64,000 nt of DNA from Pteria penguin (lineage: Eukaryota; Mollusca; Bivalvia; Pterioida; Pteriidae), in the NCBI GenBank assembly GCA_035048485.1, contig CM068581.1:12654239-12718238 (forward strand), given 5' to 3'. The position numbers and the translations under genes were made by a program. Under the pieces are notes generated by a model that did no database searches, had not been told where the DNA came from, and worked only from the letters and a program-made list of their open reading frames with translations. Positions 36,650 through 48,132 of the stretch are shown here, one piece after another; the first letter of the stretch is position 1; each line of letters begins with the position of its first letter.

Positions 36650-37700
36650 ACAACTCTATCAAAAAGTTAAACAGTGTGTTACAATATAAAGGTGTTGAAG
36701 TGTAATGTAGATACCTCTGATCATGGTCACAGCATTACATTCCATATCATCATGTTATAGTGACTTGAATACATAACATCATGATCATTATTGTGTTAAT
36801 TTTAATTTTTGTGACAATAAATAAACAGTTAAGACTCTATAATGATATGAATGAGAAATTCCCGGTCTTAAACCGTTCACGAATTTGACGAACGTTTGCT
36901 TTTGATTTGTTAATTTTGGTTGTTTTTGCTCTCCAAATAATTTCGGGGTAGCGTATAGTAGTTGTCTCTCTGTCCTTACATCCGTCCGTCCAAACTTATA
37001 TTTCTTAAACCATTAATTTATATTTTATCATATTTCATGCAATTGACAAAGGTCACTCAAAAATAAATGCAAGGTCAAAGTCATTAAGCAAAAATCCCCA
37101 ATATACATGTATCGGGAAAGGCCACACATCCCTTGAACCATCCATCAGAATTATTTCATATTTCACAAAAATGTTCTTTGGACATAAATTTTTTGACAAA
37201 AGTTACTTAATGCCGTTTTTGCAAGGTCAAGTTCACTGAGCACAAAAACCATAAACTGGGAAAAGCTTAATATCTCTCAAACATTCACCAGAATTGTATC
37301 ATATTTCATACAAATATTCCTTGGGACAGGGACTTTTGGACATGACCCTCAATGTCATTTCTGCGAGGTCGTGGTCACTCAGCACAAAATATTGGGAAAG
37401 GCTTTTTCCAGCATATGTCATTGACCGCTAGTCAGAATCTTATCATAATTTGCACTTGTGTCCCTTGAGACAGGAGGTTCCTTGGGCCGGGAATTTTGGG
37501 CAATAGTCGCTCAAGGTCACAACCTTAAATATCAAGAAAGACCTTAATTTCAAGAATTTATCAACATTTCATAATAATTCTAAAGACAAATTGTAATTGG
37601 TTTGATGCAATCGGGCAGCATTCATCAGTTAAGTAATATTCTAGTTTTTTTCTTGTTCAGTCCAATATATTGTAACAGCATCTGCTTGATACACAGCACA
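36650..37700. other. Intronic DNA with one tandem-core fragment
   Basis: A CTCTCTGTCCTTACATCCG tract at about 36965 starts diverged core units ('aaggtcactcaaaaataaat', 'aaggtcaagttcactgagca') to about 37540. No exon was recognised. Confidence 0.45.
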
Positions 37701-37764
37701 GGAATTATCGCCTATGCAAGCAATGAAGGATCTTTGGTGTGTAACGTCAACCGTGACATATTTA

Positions 37765-37885
37765 TAGTCTCGTATACTAAAGGGTGCTGACCAGCTTCCG
37801 GCCGGCTGGACTCACACCCAGGACTTCTCAGCCTGGAACCAAACTCGCTACCCACTGAGTAACGTTGGTTATAATGTTTTGAATG
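37765..37885 (-). mobile_element. tRNA-derived SINE fragment
   Basis: On the minus strand, 'tactcagtgggtagcg' resembles a tRNA A box and 'gggtgtgagtccagcc' a B box, with an anticodon-arm-like stretch between. In translation it gives the GSRLRSPGCESSRP phrase typical of such SINEs. It appears diverged and I could not define its ends. Confidence 0.55.
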
Positions 37886-38044
37886 GTATGTAAAAACCAA
37901 GGCGAAGGTCACAAGGTAAACTACTGGAAAGGTCTTTTACAAAAAATACTGAAAAATCATGACCAGTGTTAATGTTTTCAATCAAAAAGTCAGGCTTACA
38001 AAAACTATGGCCTATGCATGATGGCTATTATCACAGATTTTTAC

Positions 38045-38299
38045 CTTCAACGTTAATTTGGGTTTTGCAAGTATTGCCGTGATTTCCTGTTGCATCTTTT
38101 GCACTATATATAACCACGTAATTTCCAGCCGGAATAACGTCACCAGGACTGTAATCGCCCTTGACTATTAAAGGTACGTTGACGTCATGATTATCAGAGA
38201 CAACAGGTTCCTGCCATGTTAATACAGTTGACGTGGAATTTCTGTCAGCATATGCTTTCACTTCATACTCGCAATTACTTAAGACAGGTGGTTCTATGT
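38045..38299 (-). CDS. HYR domain exon of SVEP1-like protein
   Basis: Minus-strand exon, acceptor cgtttttcag and donor GTTGAAG/gtaaaa, both phase 1, 255 nt (85 codons). It encodes DIEPPVLSNCEYEVKAYADR, then VLTWQEPVVSDNHDV, GDYSPGDVIPAGNYVVIYSA and KDATGNHGNTCKTQINVE. The WxxP-DN-G-hydrophobic-PxG-Y-A-D-xGN-C pattern is that of the hyalin repeat, an Ig-like adhesion module. SVEP1 carries two adjacent HYR domains; only one was found here. Confidence 0.9.
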
Positions 38300-38344
38300 C
38301 TGAAAAACGAATTCAGTGAAAATTAGAAATGATTTCCGCCGGCT

Positions 38345-40178
38345 ATGAAACAACAGATTGTAGCGACTTTGTCCTTGATAATATGTAACTAATATGAAAC
38401 ACTAACAGATCGTAGCGACTTTGTCCTTGATAATATGTAACTAATATGAAACACTAACAGATCGTAGCGACTTTGTCCTTGATAATATGTAACTAATATG
38501 AAACACTAACAGATCGTAGCGGCTTTGTCCTTGATAATATGTAACTAATATGAAACACTAACGGATCGTAACGACTTTGTCCTTAATAATATGAAACTAA
38601 CATGTAACTAATATGAAACACTAACAGATCGTAGCGACTTTGTCCTTGATAATATGTAACTAATATGAAGCACTAACAGATCGTAGCGGCTTTGTCCTTG
38701 ATAATATGAAACTAATATGAAACACAAACAGATCGTAACGACTTTGTCCTTGATAATATGAAACTAATATAAAACACTAACAGATCGTAGCGGCTTTGTC
38801 CTTGATAATATGTAACTAATATGAAACACTCACAGATCGTAGCGGCTTTGTCCTTGATAATATATAACTAATATGAAACACTCACAGATCGTAACGACTT
38901 TGTCCTTGATAATATGAAACTAACATGTAACTAATATGAAACACTAACAGATCGTAACGACTTTGTCCTTGATAATATGTAACTAATATGAAACACTAAC
39001 AGATCGTAGCGACTTTGTCCTTGATAATATGTAACTAATATGAAACACTAACGGATCGTAACGACTTTGTCCTTAATAATATGAAACTAACATGTAACTA
39101 ATATGAAACACTAACAGATCGTAGCGACTTTGTCCTTGATAATATGTAACTAATATGAAGCACTAACAGATCGTAGCGGCTTTGTCCTTGATAATATATA
39201 ACTAATATGAAATACTAACAGATCGTAACGACTTTGTCCTTGATAATATGTAACTAATATGAAACACAAACAGATCGTAGCGACTTTGTCCTTGATAATA
39301 TGAAACTAATATAAAACACTAACAGATCGTAGCGGCTTTGTCCTTGATAATATGTAACTAATATGAAACACTCACAGATCGTAACGACTTTGTCCTTGAT
39401 AATATGTAACTAATATGAAACACTAACAGATCGTAACGACTTTGTCCTTGATAATATGTAACTAATATGAAACACTCACAGATCGTAACGACTTTGTCCT
39501 TGATAATATGAAACTAATATGAAACACTAACAGATCGTAGCGACTTTGTCCTTGATAATATGTAACTAATATGAAACACTAACAGATCGTAGCGGCTTTG
39601 TCCTTGATGATATGTAACTAATAAGAAACACTAACAGATCGTAGCGACTTAGTCCTTGATAATATGTAACTAATATGAAACACTAACAGATCGTAGCGAC
39701 TTAGTCCTTGATAATATGTAACTAATATGAAACACTAACAGATTGTAGCGACTTAGTCCTTGATAATATGTAACTAATATGAAACACTAACAGATCGTAG
39801 CGACTTAGTCCTTGATAATATGTAACTAATATGAAACACTAACAGATCATAACGACTTTGTCCTTGATAATATGTAACTAATATGAAACACTAACAGATC
39901 GTAGCGGCTTTGTCCTTGATAATATGTAACTAATATGAAACACTAACAGATCGTAACGACTTTGTCCTTGATAATATGAAACTAATATGGAACACTAACA
40001 GATCGTAACGACTTTGTCCTTGATAATATGTAACTAATATGGAACACTAACAGATCGTAACGACTTTGTCCTTAATAACATGTAACTAATATGAAACACT
40101 AACAGATCGTAGCGACTTTGTCCTTGATAATATGTAACTAATATGGAACACCAACAGATCGTAACGACTTAGTCCTTG
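38345..40178 (+). repeat. 52-bp minisatellite, about 35 units
   Basis: The unit 'aacagatcgtagcgactttg' - 'tccttgataatatgtaacta' - 'atatgaaacact' has alternating variants (agcgac/agcggc/aacgac, tgtaac/tgaaac). Several units carry an additional 'aacatgtaact' insertion. It starts about 45 bp from the HYR exon acceptor and ends against the TTAA-flanked element. Confidence 0.95.
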
Positions 40179-40182
40179 TTAA

Positions 40183-41311
40183 AGTTGCACTAGCTGTCAT
40201 TTTCCGTATTGAAAACGAAAGCTGTAACTTTTAAACCCTGGACTCTCTCCTGAAGTTAAGCCTTTATACGAAATTACAATGTTATATTAGTTCAGTTAGT
40301 AGTGGAAAATCATTAAAATGTAATTAAATAATTACGACCTACCCGCACAAAGTCGGCAATTTTTTCTTCACCTGGCATGCTCAGTGTATCAATGACCTAG
40401 CCAACTAACGCGAGATTACGAAACTTTCACTAATAACAACAACACTGGTGACGTAGACAAAGCTAACGGGGATGAGACGCCCTCGATTAAAGACAGAATT
40501 CGATAACATCAGGGATGAAAAAAGTCTGTGACGAAACATTTTTAGAATATGAACAACATAGAAGTTGCACTAGAGCGATGGGAACGGGGGGGGGGGGGGG
40601 AGTTGTCAATTTACACAAAATACTTCGCACGAGTCTTTAATGTTTACATTTTTCAATACCACGTCAGCACGAGGCCTTGACATTCCATTGTATTGATTAC
40701 TTACGTGTTTGTATTATGAAAGCGGTCCGATATTTACTGTCATTAGGTAAGGTAACCTCTTAAAATTAACTGTTGAGAATAATGTGTAAAGTTGACGACA
40801 TGAAAGAAACGTAAATGCATTTTGTAAAATTCTTTAAAAGAAATTGTTTTAAGAGTCCCTTTTTGAGGCCCCTCGATAAAATCATGTGGGACTACTAATG
40901 TGACATAATGCTTTAAAATGTTCGTTTTATATAGCCAAATTACTATTGACAGTATTACTAATGACATTTTCTCTTTCCTTCTGTGCATTTAGTATGCGCC
41001 TATATATCTTTGAGTTTACAAAGCTAGATAAAACATGTTTTTACGAAGATATACTCAGCGACACACTTTAGTACATTGTTTTTATCACGTGATTTTCTGA
41101 CCCGATCTACATACGTGTCAAATGTTGTGTAAATGGTGAATGTAACGGACATTTCTCAATTTTTCCGGTTTATCAAAACGTGTCAATGTCGTCAAAAGAG
41201 TTGACTTTCGATGTAGTATAACTTTGTTTTGTAGTTTGATTGTATGTAATTTCAGATAATTAAATGAAACATGACATTCTTGTTATACCAATTTTGACAG
41301 CTAATGCAACT
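40183..41311. mobile_element. 1.1-kb non-autonomous element with AGTTGCA termini and TTAA duplication
   Basis: The left end is AGTTGCACTAGCTGTCA and the right end is TGACAGCTAATGCAACT; these are inverted with one mismatch. TTAA occurs immediately outside both ends (40179-40182 and 41312-41315). TTAA duplication is typical of piggyBac and Kolobok superfamilies, and the termini do not decide between them. The interior has a G-run at about 40586 and no transposase. It is inserted at the edge of the 52-bp array. Confidence 0.75.
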
Positions 41312-41492
41312 TTAAAGTTTTCTGAATCTGTTGACCATGATAATGTGCAAATATGAAAGATGTTTTTGGTTCCTTAATTGTTTTTGTTTTGTTTTGCCAT
41401 TTTAGTAAGTTTTGTAAAATTATTTTCCAAAGTACGGATAAAGTACACTATTTTGTCTAACAGTAGAGCAGGTAGTTAGAGATTGTATTTAC

Positions 41493-41678
41493 CTATGCAT
41501 CTGGCGACAGGGCCGGTCCAGTACCCGTATGCTGGGCATCTTATAGCGCCCATGGTTTCAGGGTGAATGTCATATCCAGCCGGACATTCAAATGTACAAA
41601 CTGAGCCATAATTAAATCCATCTGTACACAAATACTTCAGAGCTGCTGTCGGGGACGGTAATGATGAACAAGTGATCT
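41493..41678 (-). CDS. CCP/sushi exon of SVEP1-like protein
   Basis: Minus-strand exon, acceptor tatatttttttcag and donor GCATAG/gtaaat, both phase 1, 186 nt (62 codons). It encodes ITCSSLPSPTAALKYLC, then NYGSVCTFECPAGYDI, GAIRCPAYGYW and PVARC. The six-Cys CCP pattern is complete (VCTFEC pair, RC, Trp, RC). Joined to 42287-42475 upstream it reads TCQ-K-ITC, and to the HYR exon it reads RCI-D-IEPP. Confidence 0.88.
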
Positions 41679-41699
41679 CTGAAAAAAATATATACATCA

Positions 41700-42280
41700 C
41701 ACCTTTATATCGATGATGAAAGAAGTACTAATCGAAAGAACATTTTATCATTGTTATTGAATATTTTTGGTAACCAGAAATTAGCCATGATCACATATTG
41801 ATGAACTTTCCAGAGATGTGTAACATGGTAATGACAGTTTTCAGATATAGTAATGCTAACTCCTATGTACATTTGTAACCTACATGTAATAAAATGATAG
41901 TTTTCTCAGATATTTAACTCCCTAGGTACCCTTGTGGCATTTACAAAGGGGAGAGACCTGTGAATTCCAGTGTACGGTTTAATCCTCTCGGCCCTGAGGA
42001 AAAAGACCTACTTGGTATCTTACTATTAGTAAATAGTAATGAGGGTTTTCAAGTAACTAATAAATTCTTAGAAGCCTGGTAAATATATAATGGTCACAGT
42101 TGATCTTGAATACATTCAGTCTAGCTTCGTCAGAAGTATATTAATAATAAACTCCCTGGGGTACAGAATGCGATATTATAAATATTAATATACCTATACA
42201 ATATGACCTCGGCTACCAAATATAAAAAAGGCCTAGGTCATATATTATAGGACTAAAATATTAACAGTGAACACTCTACG
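41700..42280. other. Intronic DNA
   Basis: AT-rich sequence between two CCP exons; no repeat family or exon recognised. Confidence 0.5.
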
Positions 42281-42286
42281 GCTTAC

Positions 42287-42475
42287 TCTGGCATGTTGGG
42301 AAGGCTGTAGACCAAACGGAAGAGCTTTGACATGTCACTGTATCCGAGCCCATCAATCGATATCCTTCATAGCAACCAAATCTACATTTGCCTCTGTATT
42401 GTGTGTTGCTGTAAGAGTCGGGATGGCAGATATAATACCCATGTTGTATAGACGGTCGGCTGTTACATCTCAATA
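42287..42475 (-). CDS. CCP/sushi exon of SVEP1-like protein
   Basis: Minus-strand exon, acceptor gtttatttttcag and donor TGCCAGA/gtaagc, both phase 1, 189 nt (63 codons). It encodes LRCNSRPSIQHGYYICHPD, then YRGKCRFGCYEGYRLMG, VTCQSSSVW and FPTCQ. The KCRFGC pair, EGYRLMG, TC, W and TC match the selectin-like CCP pattern. Symmetric 1-1 phase is the rule for shuffled extracellular modules. Confidence 0.9.
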
Positions 42476-42762
42476 CTGAAAAATAAACTCTGTGACTGCG
42501 ATTTTTAACCAAGGCATCGAACGTGTACAAACTTCTATATAACTGATATAAGTTCAAAGGTATTATTTATCTTCGCCACTGACTATTTCTCACTAGTCAA
42601 ACTTTTAAGGACAAAATTCAACTACTTTAAATTATTTGCGAATAGTTTTGCAACTTCTTTCTCAGACGGCTGGTTATCATTATAATTAGGTCGCTGGTTT
42701 TCTTTTCTAAAACCCTTTCTATTATTACACTATCTGATCAGAGTAACATGCTCATGATTTAC

Positions 42763-42870
42763 TCGAGGCACAGAATCCGTTCAGACAGAGGTCATCCACG
42801 CTGCGAGTATGACGTCGAAGGTCCTCTTGATGACGTTTCTTCATCCATTCCTCGTGTTTGTTTGAGCAGA
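42763..42870 (-). CDS. 36-residue basic/Cys module exon, SVEP1-like protein
   Basis: Minus-strand exon, acceptor taatttttcag and donor CCTCGA/gtaaat, both phase 1, 108 nt. It encodes CSNKHEEWMKKRHQED, then LRRHTRSVDDLCLNGFCAS. It is too short to stand out as an open frame and was recognised from its splice sites. The domain is unknown to me. Three cysteines, a dense KKRH/RRH basic patch and location between two CCP exons suggest a small inserted module, perhaps with a proteolytic or glycosaminoglycan-binding role (inference only). Confidence 0.7.
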
Positions 42871-43149
42871 CTGAAAAATTAATCGTCACTGTTAATTACA
42901 TTGATTTCATGTTGATCAATTTGTGAAATGCATTATGATTTTACTGAACAGTACCTGAAGTGATTATTCTACAAACTGTCAATAAATATGAGTTAGGAAC
43001 AATAACGGCAAATTATTTGTTATAATTGTGAGCAAGTATATAAAAAAAGAAATGCCAAGAGGGGGTCCGCCCTACCACTACAAAAAAAAAAAAAAAAAAG
43101 AAGAAGAAGACTCAAGACGTAAATTACGCGATGACAGAAGTTAATTGAT

Positions 43150-45560
43150 ATATTGTTAACCCACGAAACAGTTTTCGTAACTTTTTACCCCTTGCGTGGA
43201 TTTGAATATTATTTCAAAAAATTGTTGCCCAGGACCCAAGGGTGTGTTTTGGCTTTGAACTAAGATAATATCTGCAGGGTCATGGTCACAGTGCATATGG
43301 TGGGTAAGTCTTTGTCCAGACTATGTTTTTTTTTACCCCTTGCATGGATTTGAATATTATTTCACAGAATTGTCGCCCAGGACCCAGGGCTCTTTCATGA
43401 CTTTGAACCAAGGTCATATCTGCAAGGTCAAGTTCACAGTGCATATGGTGAGCAATTTTTGTCCGGGCCACAACTATTTAGATCTACCCCTTGCATTGAT
43501 TTGAATAATATTTCACAGAATTGTTGCCCTGAACCCAAGGGTGTATCATGACCTTGAAACAAGCTCATATCTTCAAGGTCAAGATCACAGTGCATATGAT
43601 GGGCAAATCATTGTCCAAGTGATAACTTTATACCCCTTGCATGGATTTGAATAATATATCACAGAATTGTTGCCCAGGACCCAAGGGTATGCCATGACCT
43701 TATACATTGAACCAATGTCATACTGTCAAGGTCGCAGTGCATATGATATGTAAATCACTGTCCATGCCATATTTTTACCTCTTACATGGAACTGAAGAAC
43801 ATTTCACAGAATTGTTGCCCTAGAGCCAAGGGTATGTCATGACCTTAGACCAAGCTGATATCTGCAAGGTCAAGTTCACAGTGCATATGATGTGTAAATC
43901 TTTATCCTGACCATTTTTTTTACCCCTTGCATGGATTTGAATATTACTTCACAGAATTGTCGCCCAGGGCCCAGGGCTCTTTCATGACTTTGAACCAAGA
44001 TCATATCTGCAAGGTCAAGTTCACAGTGCATATGATGAGTAATTTTTGTCCGGGCCACAACTGTTTAGATCTACCCCTTGCATTGATTTAAATAATATTT
44101 ACAGGATTGTTGCTCTGAACCCAAGGGTGTATCATGACTTTGAAACAAGCTCATATCTTCAAGGTCAAGATCACAGTGCATATGATGGGCAAATCATTGT
44201 CCAAGTGATAACTTTATACCCCTTGCATGGATTTGAATAATATATCACAGAATTGTTGCCCAGGACCCAAGGGTATGTCATGACCTTATACATTGAACCA
44301 ATGTCATATTGTCAAAGTCACAGTGCATATGATGGGTAAATCTCTGTCCATGGCATATTTTTTACCCCGTACATGGAACTGAATAACATTTCACAGAATT
44401 GTTGCCCTAGAGCCAAGGGTATATCATGACCCTAGACCAAGCTCATATCTGCAAGGTCAAGGTCACAATGTATATGATGAGTAAATCTTTGTCCAGTACA
44501 TAATTTTTCACCTCTTGTATGAATATGAATGTTTTACAGAAGATTTACCCAGAACCAAATGTCAAGGTCACAATGCATATGATCTGTAAAACTTTTTCTG
44601 GGTCATAAGTTTTTACCCCTTGTCCGATAAGCCGTAACGCCTCACCAGCTTCTGCGTATTCGCTTCCCACTAACGACCAAGTCTGCTCGACCAACGATGT
44701 ACTTTATACAGAATGCTTTCCTGGCGTGCGATTTTTAGTCTACAGTGAAGACGCTAAACTTCTATATGCTGTTTCGCTAAGCATGACGACCAACCCATGT
44801 CCCCCTGCTTTCCAATATTTGAAGTAGTTTTAATCACTCGAAGGAATATGCGCATTGCACGCGTCTGTACGTTATTGACGACCCGATATTCTTTGTGGTC
44901 CCATATTCCTGAGCAGTAGAACAGAATCGGCTCCACTAAGGATTCATACATCTTTGTGAATACGGTGTAAGGCAATCCTCCGACATAATAATACTTGCGA
45001 GAACTCTGTATTTATTTTACCGAATTTTTACCCAGGACATGGGTCAAGATCACAATGCATGCGATGAGTAATTCCTTGACCAAGCCATATCTTTCTACTA
45101 CTTGCAAGGATCTGAATAATATTTCACAGAATTGTTGTTCAGGTTCATAGGGTGTGTCATAACCTTGGACCAAGGTAACATCTGAAAGATCAAGGTCGTG
45201 TTTTTGTATGGTAAATGAGGATGTGCCATGGCCTTGAACCAAGTTCATATCTGCAAGGTGAAGGTGAAGTGCATATTGTCAGGATCTTAACTTTGTACGG
45301 CCTGCACATCGTGCTGCCTGCATTGATTTGAATAATATTTCACAGGTCTTAAAGATGTGTCTTGAATTTGAACTAAAGTTAAATTTCATCTCTAGTATTT
45401 TCTAAAAGAGATTTACCTCTTTAATGAAATCGAGTAAAAGATTAGAGAAGCAAATTTTGAAGCCCTAAATAAGGGGGAAGGAAATTTCTCCATACATTCA
45501 CTTAACCCTTCTTCACGGTAAGCGACGGGCGTATTATGCAACTTTAGGTTTTGTTCTTGC
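43150..45560 (+). repeat. Tandem-core array, about 147-bp units with 590-bp higher-order repeat
   Basis: Units carry 'taccccttgcatggatttga', 'cacagaattgttgcccagga' and 'gcaaggtcaaggtcacagtg'. The variant 'gggctctttcatgactttga' occurs at about 43387 and 43977, 590 bp apart, so four-unit blocks were duplicated. The array ends with the family B end 'aagcgacgggcgtattatgc' (45521), although its core differs from that at 10034-11300. It lies in the intron between 42870 and 46486 and is interrupted by a LINE fragment. Confidence 0.85.
44640..44990 (-). mobile_element. LINE fragment (post-RT region) inserted in the array
   Basis: The minus-strand frame encodes YTVFTKMYESLVEPILFYCS, then GIWDHKEYRVVNNVQTRAMR and GDMGWSSC. 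This is the region after the RT core of non-LTR elements (YESLVEP...C.GIW....INTVQ..A.R). It is truncated at both ends. The tandem array resumes on the far side at about 45005. Confidence 0.75.
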
Positions 45561-45564
45561 TTAA

Positions 45565-46480
45565 TGTTAAGTAATGAAATGATTTATAGTGTTTAAAATT
45601 ACATTATTACATTTCTTCCCTTTCATGCAACTATTAAAGAATCGTTACAATAATGATGAATTAATATATTCCAAAACATGTTGTGAAACTTTTCTCAAGG
45701 ACTTAAAGGGAGAGAATAAGTCCTTGGTTGGGTATACCATATGATCCTGAAGATAAAGTGTTTTTCTTTTTTTATACACCTGACCATTTAACTATAAAAG
45801 TTATAATTAAAAATACATTTTTGATATAAAAGTAATCATAAATGTGGACTAAATACAGGTGTAACGATATGATTAAGACAACCATCTGTATTATCTTTAA
45901 TACTTCAGTCCATGAATTATTTTCATATAGTATACACATATTTTCCCTTTTTTCACAAAAGTAACACTATTATATATATCTTTATCTACGACACTCAAGT
46001 TTGATGTTTTGCCCTTTTTCCATCCAATTTGCCAACGCATAGACGCCCTTTTTGTCATTTGTTATGTGAAGAATGATATATAGATTTGGAATGTTAAAAC
46101 AGAATTAGAAACATTAGGACTTGCATACCTTTGGATTGCAGCTTTTGATGGAAATCATATTTACAAAGGTATTGGCACAGAGTAAAAGAAGTATATAAAC
46201 AAGAAACGTAGACAATACAAAGAAGGCCTTATAGACGTATAGATGTTAGAGCTATAATAAAAAGGATGTTGCACATTATGCCTATAAATGGATAAACAAA
46301 GCAAGCAAGTTAATGTTCCTTATTATTTTATGACATACTGAGGAATATCCACGGAAGAGGGTGTACTCAGGAAGCAATTTTGCACGGCTAAGGCATATTG
46401 TTATATGTAAAGCATAATGCCATGACTTCATGGACATTTTCAGGGAATAGAATTAAAACGATTACAAAATGATTTATGTA
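45565..46480. other. Intronic AT-rich DNA
   Basis: No exon or repeat family supported. A minus-strand donor-like site (ccaaag/gtatgc) near 46128 lacks a convincing exon. Confidence 0.45.
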
Positions 46481-46485
46481 CTGAC

Positions 46486-46660
46486 ATTCGATATGTTGAT
46501 TTTTCCAGGATCCCTCTATGCATGTGATGTTGGTTTCCCGAGTGCTGTATGGACATTGCAGTATACATTCAGTGCCACTTGGGACGGTACCTTGAATGAT
46601 GGTACAGTCACGAAGTGTTCCTGGCGATATCGTTTCCACATCACACCCAATCATGGCCTC
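46486..46660 (-). CDS. First CCP/sushi exon of SVEP1-like protein
   Basis: Minus-strand exon with acceptor cttacttacctag (phase 0). It encodes MIGCDVETISPGTLRDCTII, then SGTECILQCPYSTRE, NITCIEGSWKNQHIE. The pattern is CCP of the six-Cys type. The donor is uncertain. GAAT/gtcagt (end 46486, phase 1) fits the next exon's phase and lets that exon supply the last Cys. TGTCA/gtacat (end 46482) keeps the Cys but gives phase 2. Phase 0 at the start is exactly what the signal-peptide exon at 61583-61645 requires. Confidence 0.7.
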
Positions 46661-47041
46661 CTAGGTAAGTAAGCATATAGAAGTAAGCATATGACATTAT
46701 GCATATGTATTCTACCATTAACTAAAAACATTCAGCAAACTAACAAGACCATGGAATCGACAAACGTGAACACATCATAATACCCCATGCTTTTGCGGGG
46801 AATACTATATTTTCGTGTACTATAGTACGTCAAACCATCACGAACATGATTGTTTGGTCAGTGATTCCTACATGTTTCAGTCCCTAGAATAAAATGATAC
46901 TTAATGATACTTTTCAGTTAATAATGATACTTATTAATAATATGAATATAATGATACTTTTCAATTAATAATCCTTCATTCGCGGATTACCTTAGCATCA
47001 TCTATCCAAGTGAACTGGAGGTCAAAGAAACCACAGAAAGT

Positions 47042-47600
47042 AGTAATTCTACTTCGTATTAAGATATTATGTTGTCTTTCGACATCAATGGTCAATTGAA
47101 CACCTCACTCTATGACAAACGTGACGATTTCAATTTCGCTATCACAAACTTTCCTTTCATAAGTAGCAACATTCCATCATCGCCCGCACACGGCGTATTC
47201 ATATCTCAGTTAATACGTTATTCCAGAGCATGTTCAAATTACAATGACTTTGTCCTGAGGGCTAGGCGACTTTCAGATAAGCTACTCAAACAGGGTTATA
47301 TATGTGCTAGACTAGCAACGTCACTGAGGAAGTTCTATGGTCGTTACGAGACTTTTATTACTCCATATGATATCTCGTTATCCAGACTTTTAGATGATAT
47401 TCTGGACTAAGACCGATTCCGATCATTTTACACGATTTGACTCTTTCTATTGGGTATATGTGACGGGTGTTTCTAGCAAGCATGAGATGCTCACTCTCCC
47501 CGGGAACCTGATCTCACTCCATCATAGGGGTTTACATATGCTCTTCAAGTAGATATATTTTGTTATTTTCCACTTGGTTTTCATTTTCACTGATTTTGTA
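47042..47600 (+). mobile_element. Retroelement RT C-terminal fragment and 3' UTR
   Basis: The frame 47069-47410 (113 codons) encodes FPFISSNIPSSPAHGVFISQ, then LIRYSRACSNYNDFVLR, LSDKLLKQGY and LRKFYGRYETFITPYD. This C-terminal block recurs in reverse-transcriptase proteins of marine invertebrates. Downstream 'tgacgggtgtttctagcaag' and 'gatgctcactctccccggga' match the usual 3' region of such elements, and similar text occurs at 58715-58750. It is truncated upstream. The clade is not determined. Confidence 0.65.
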
Positions 47601-48132
47601 TGTCCTCTGGTTTCATGATTTTTGGACTCATGGTTTGGATTTATCTATCATCTTTACATTGGTAGGAATTTCCTAATGGGTGGACGGTGTGTCATGATCT
47701 TTGACCAATATCTATTTAGGTCAAGGTCAGTGGAGTTAAGGTAGCCATTGAAGATAGTCTTAGGGAAAAGCTTACCATGAGAAACATGGCAAATTGGGTT
47801 TGAAATACTTGATTGAAACAAAACAATACATTTTATGGTTAGTGTCATTTTAAATTACTTTCCTAAGCATGAGAAACTGTAGTTTTATAGTTTTATTTAT
47901 AACTAGGGATCATTTAGAGAAAACAAACATTTTTTAAATGCACAATACATGTACATGTTTACAAAAACTGCATCGCTTTCCACATCTTCAAGAATTCTGT
48001 TTTCTTGCCATTGCAGCAAAATTCATCATACAATCATTGTGGGGTTTTTTTTTCATTGATTTAGAGTACAGCTTGAACCCTGTGATTGGGTGATTTAATT
48101 AGATACCCATTTTCTTTTTAAAGTTTTTATTG

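Noticed and set aside
36890..37540. Second HYR or other exon between the HYR and CCP exons
   Set aside because: I looked for acceptor-donor pairs on the minus strand in the non-minisatellite part of this intron and found only SINE and tandem-core fragments.
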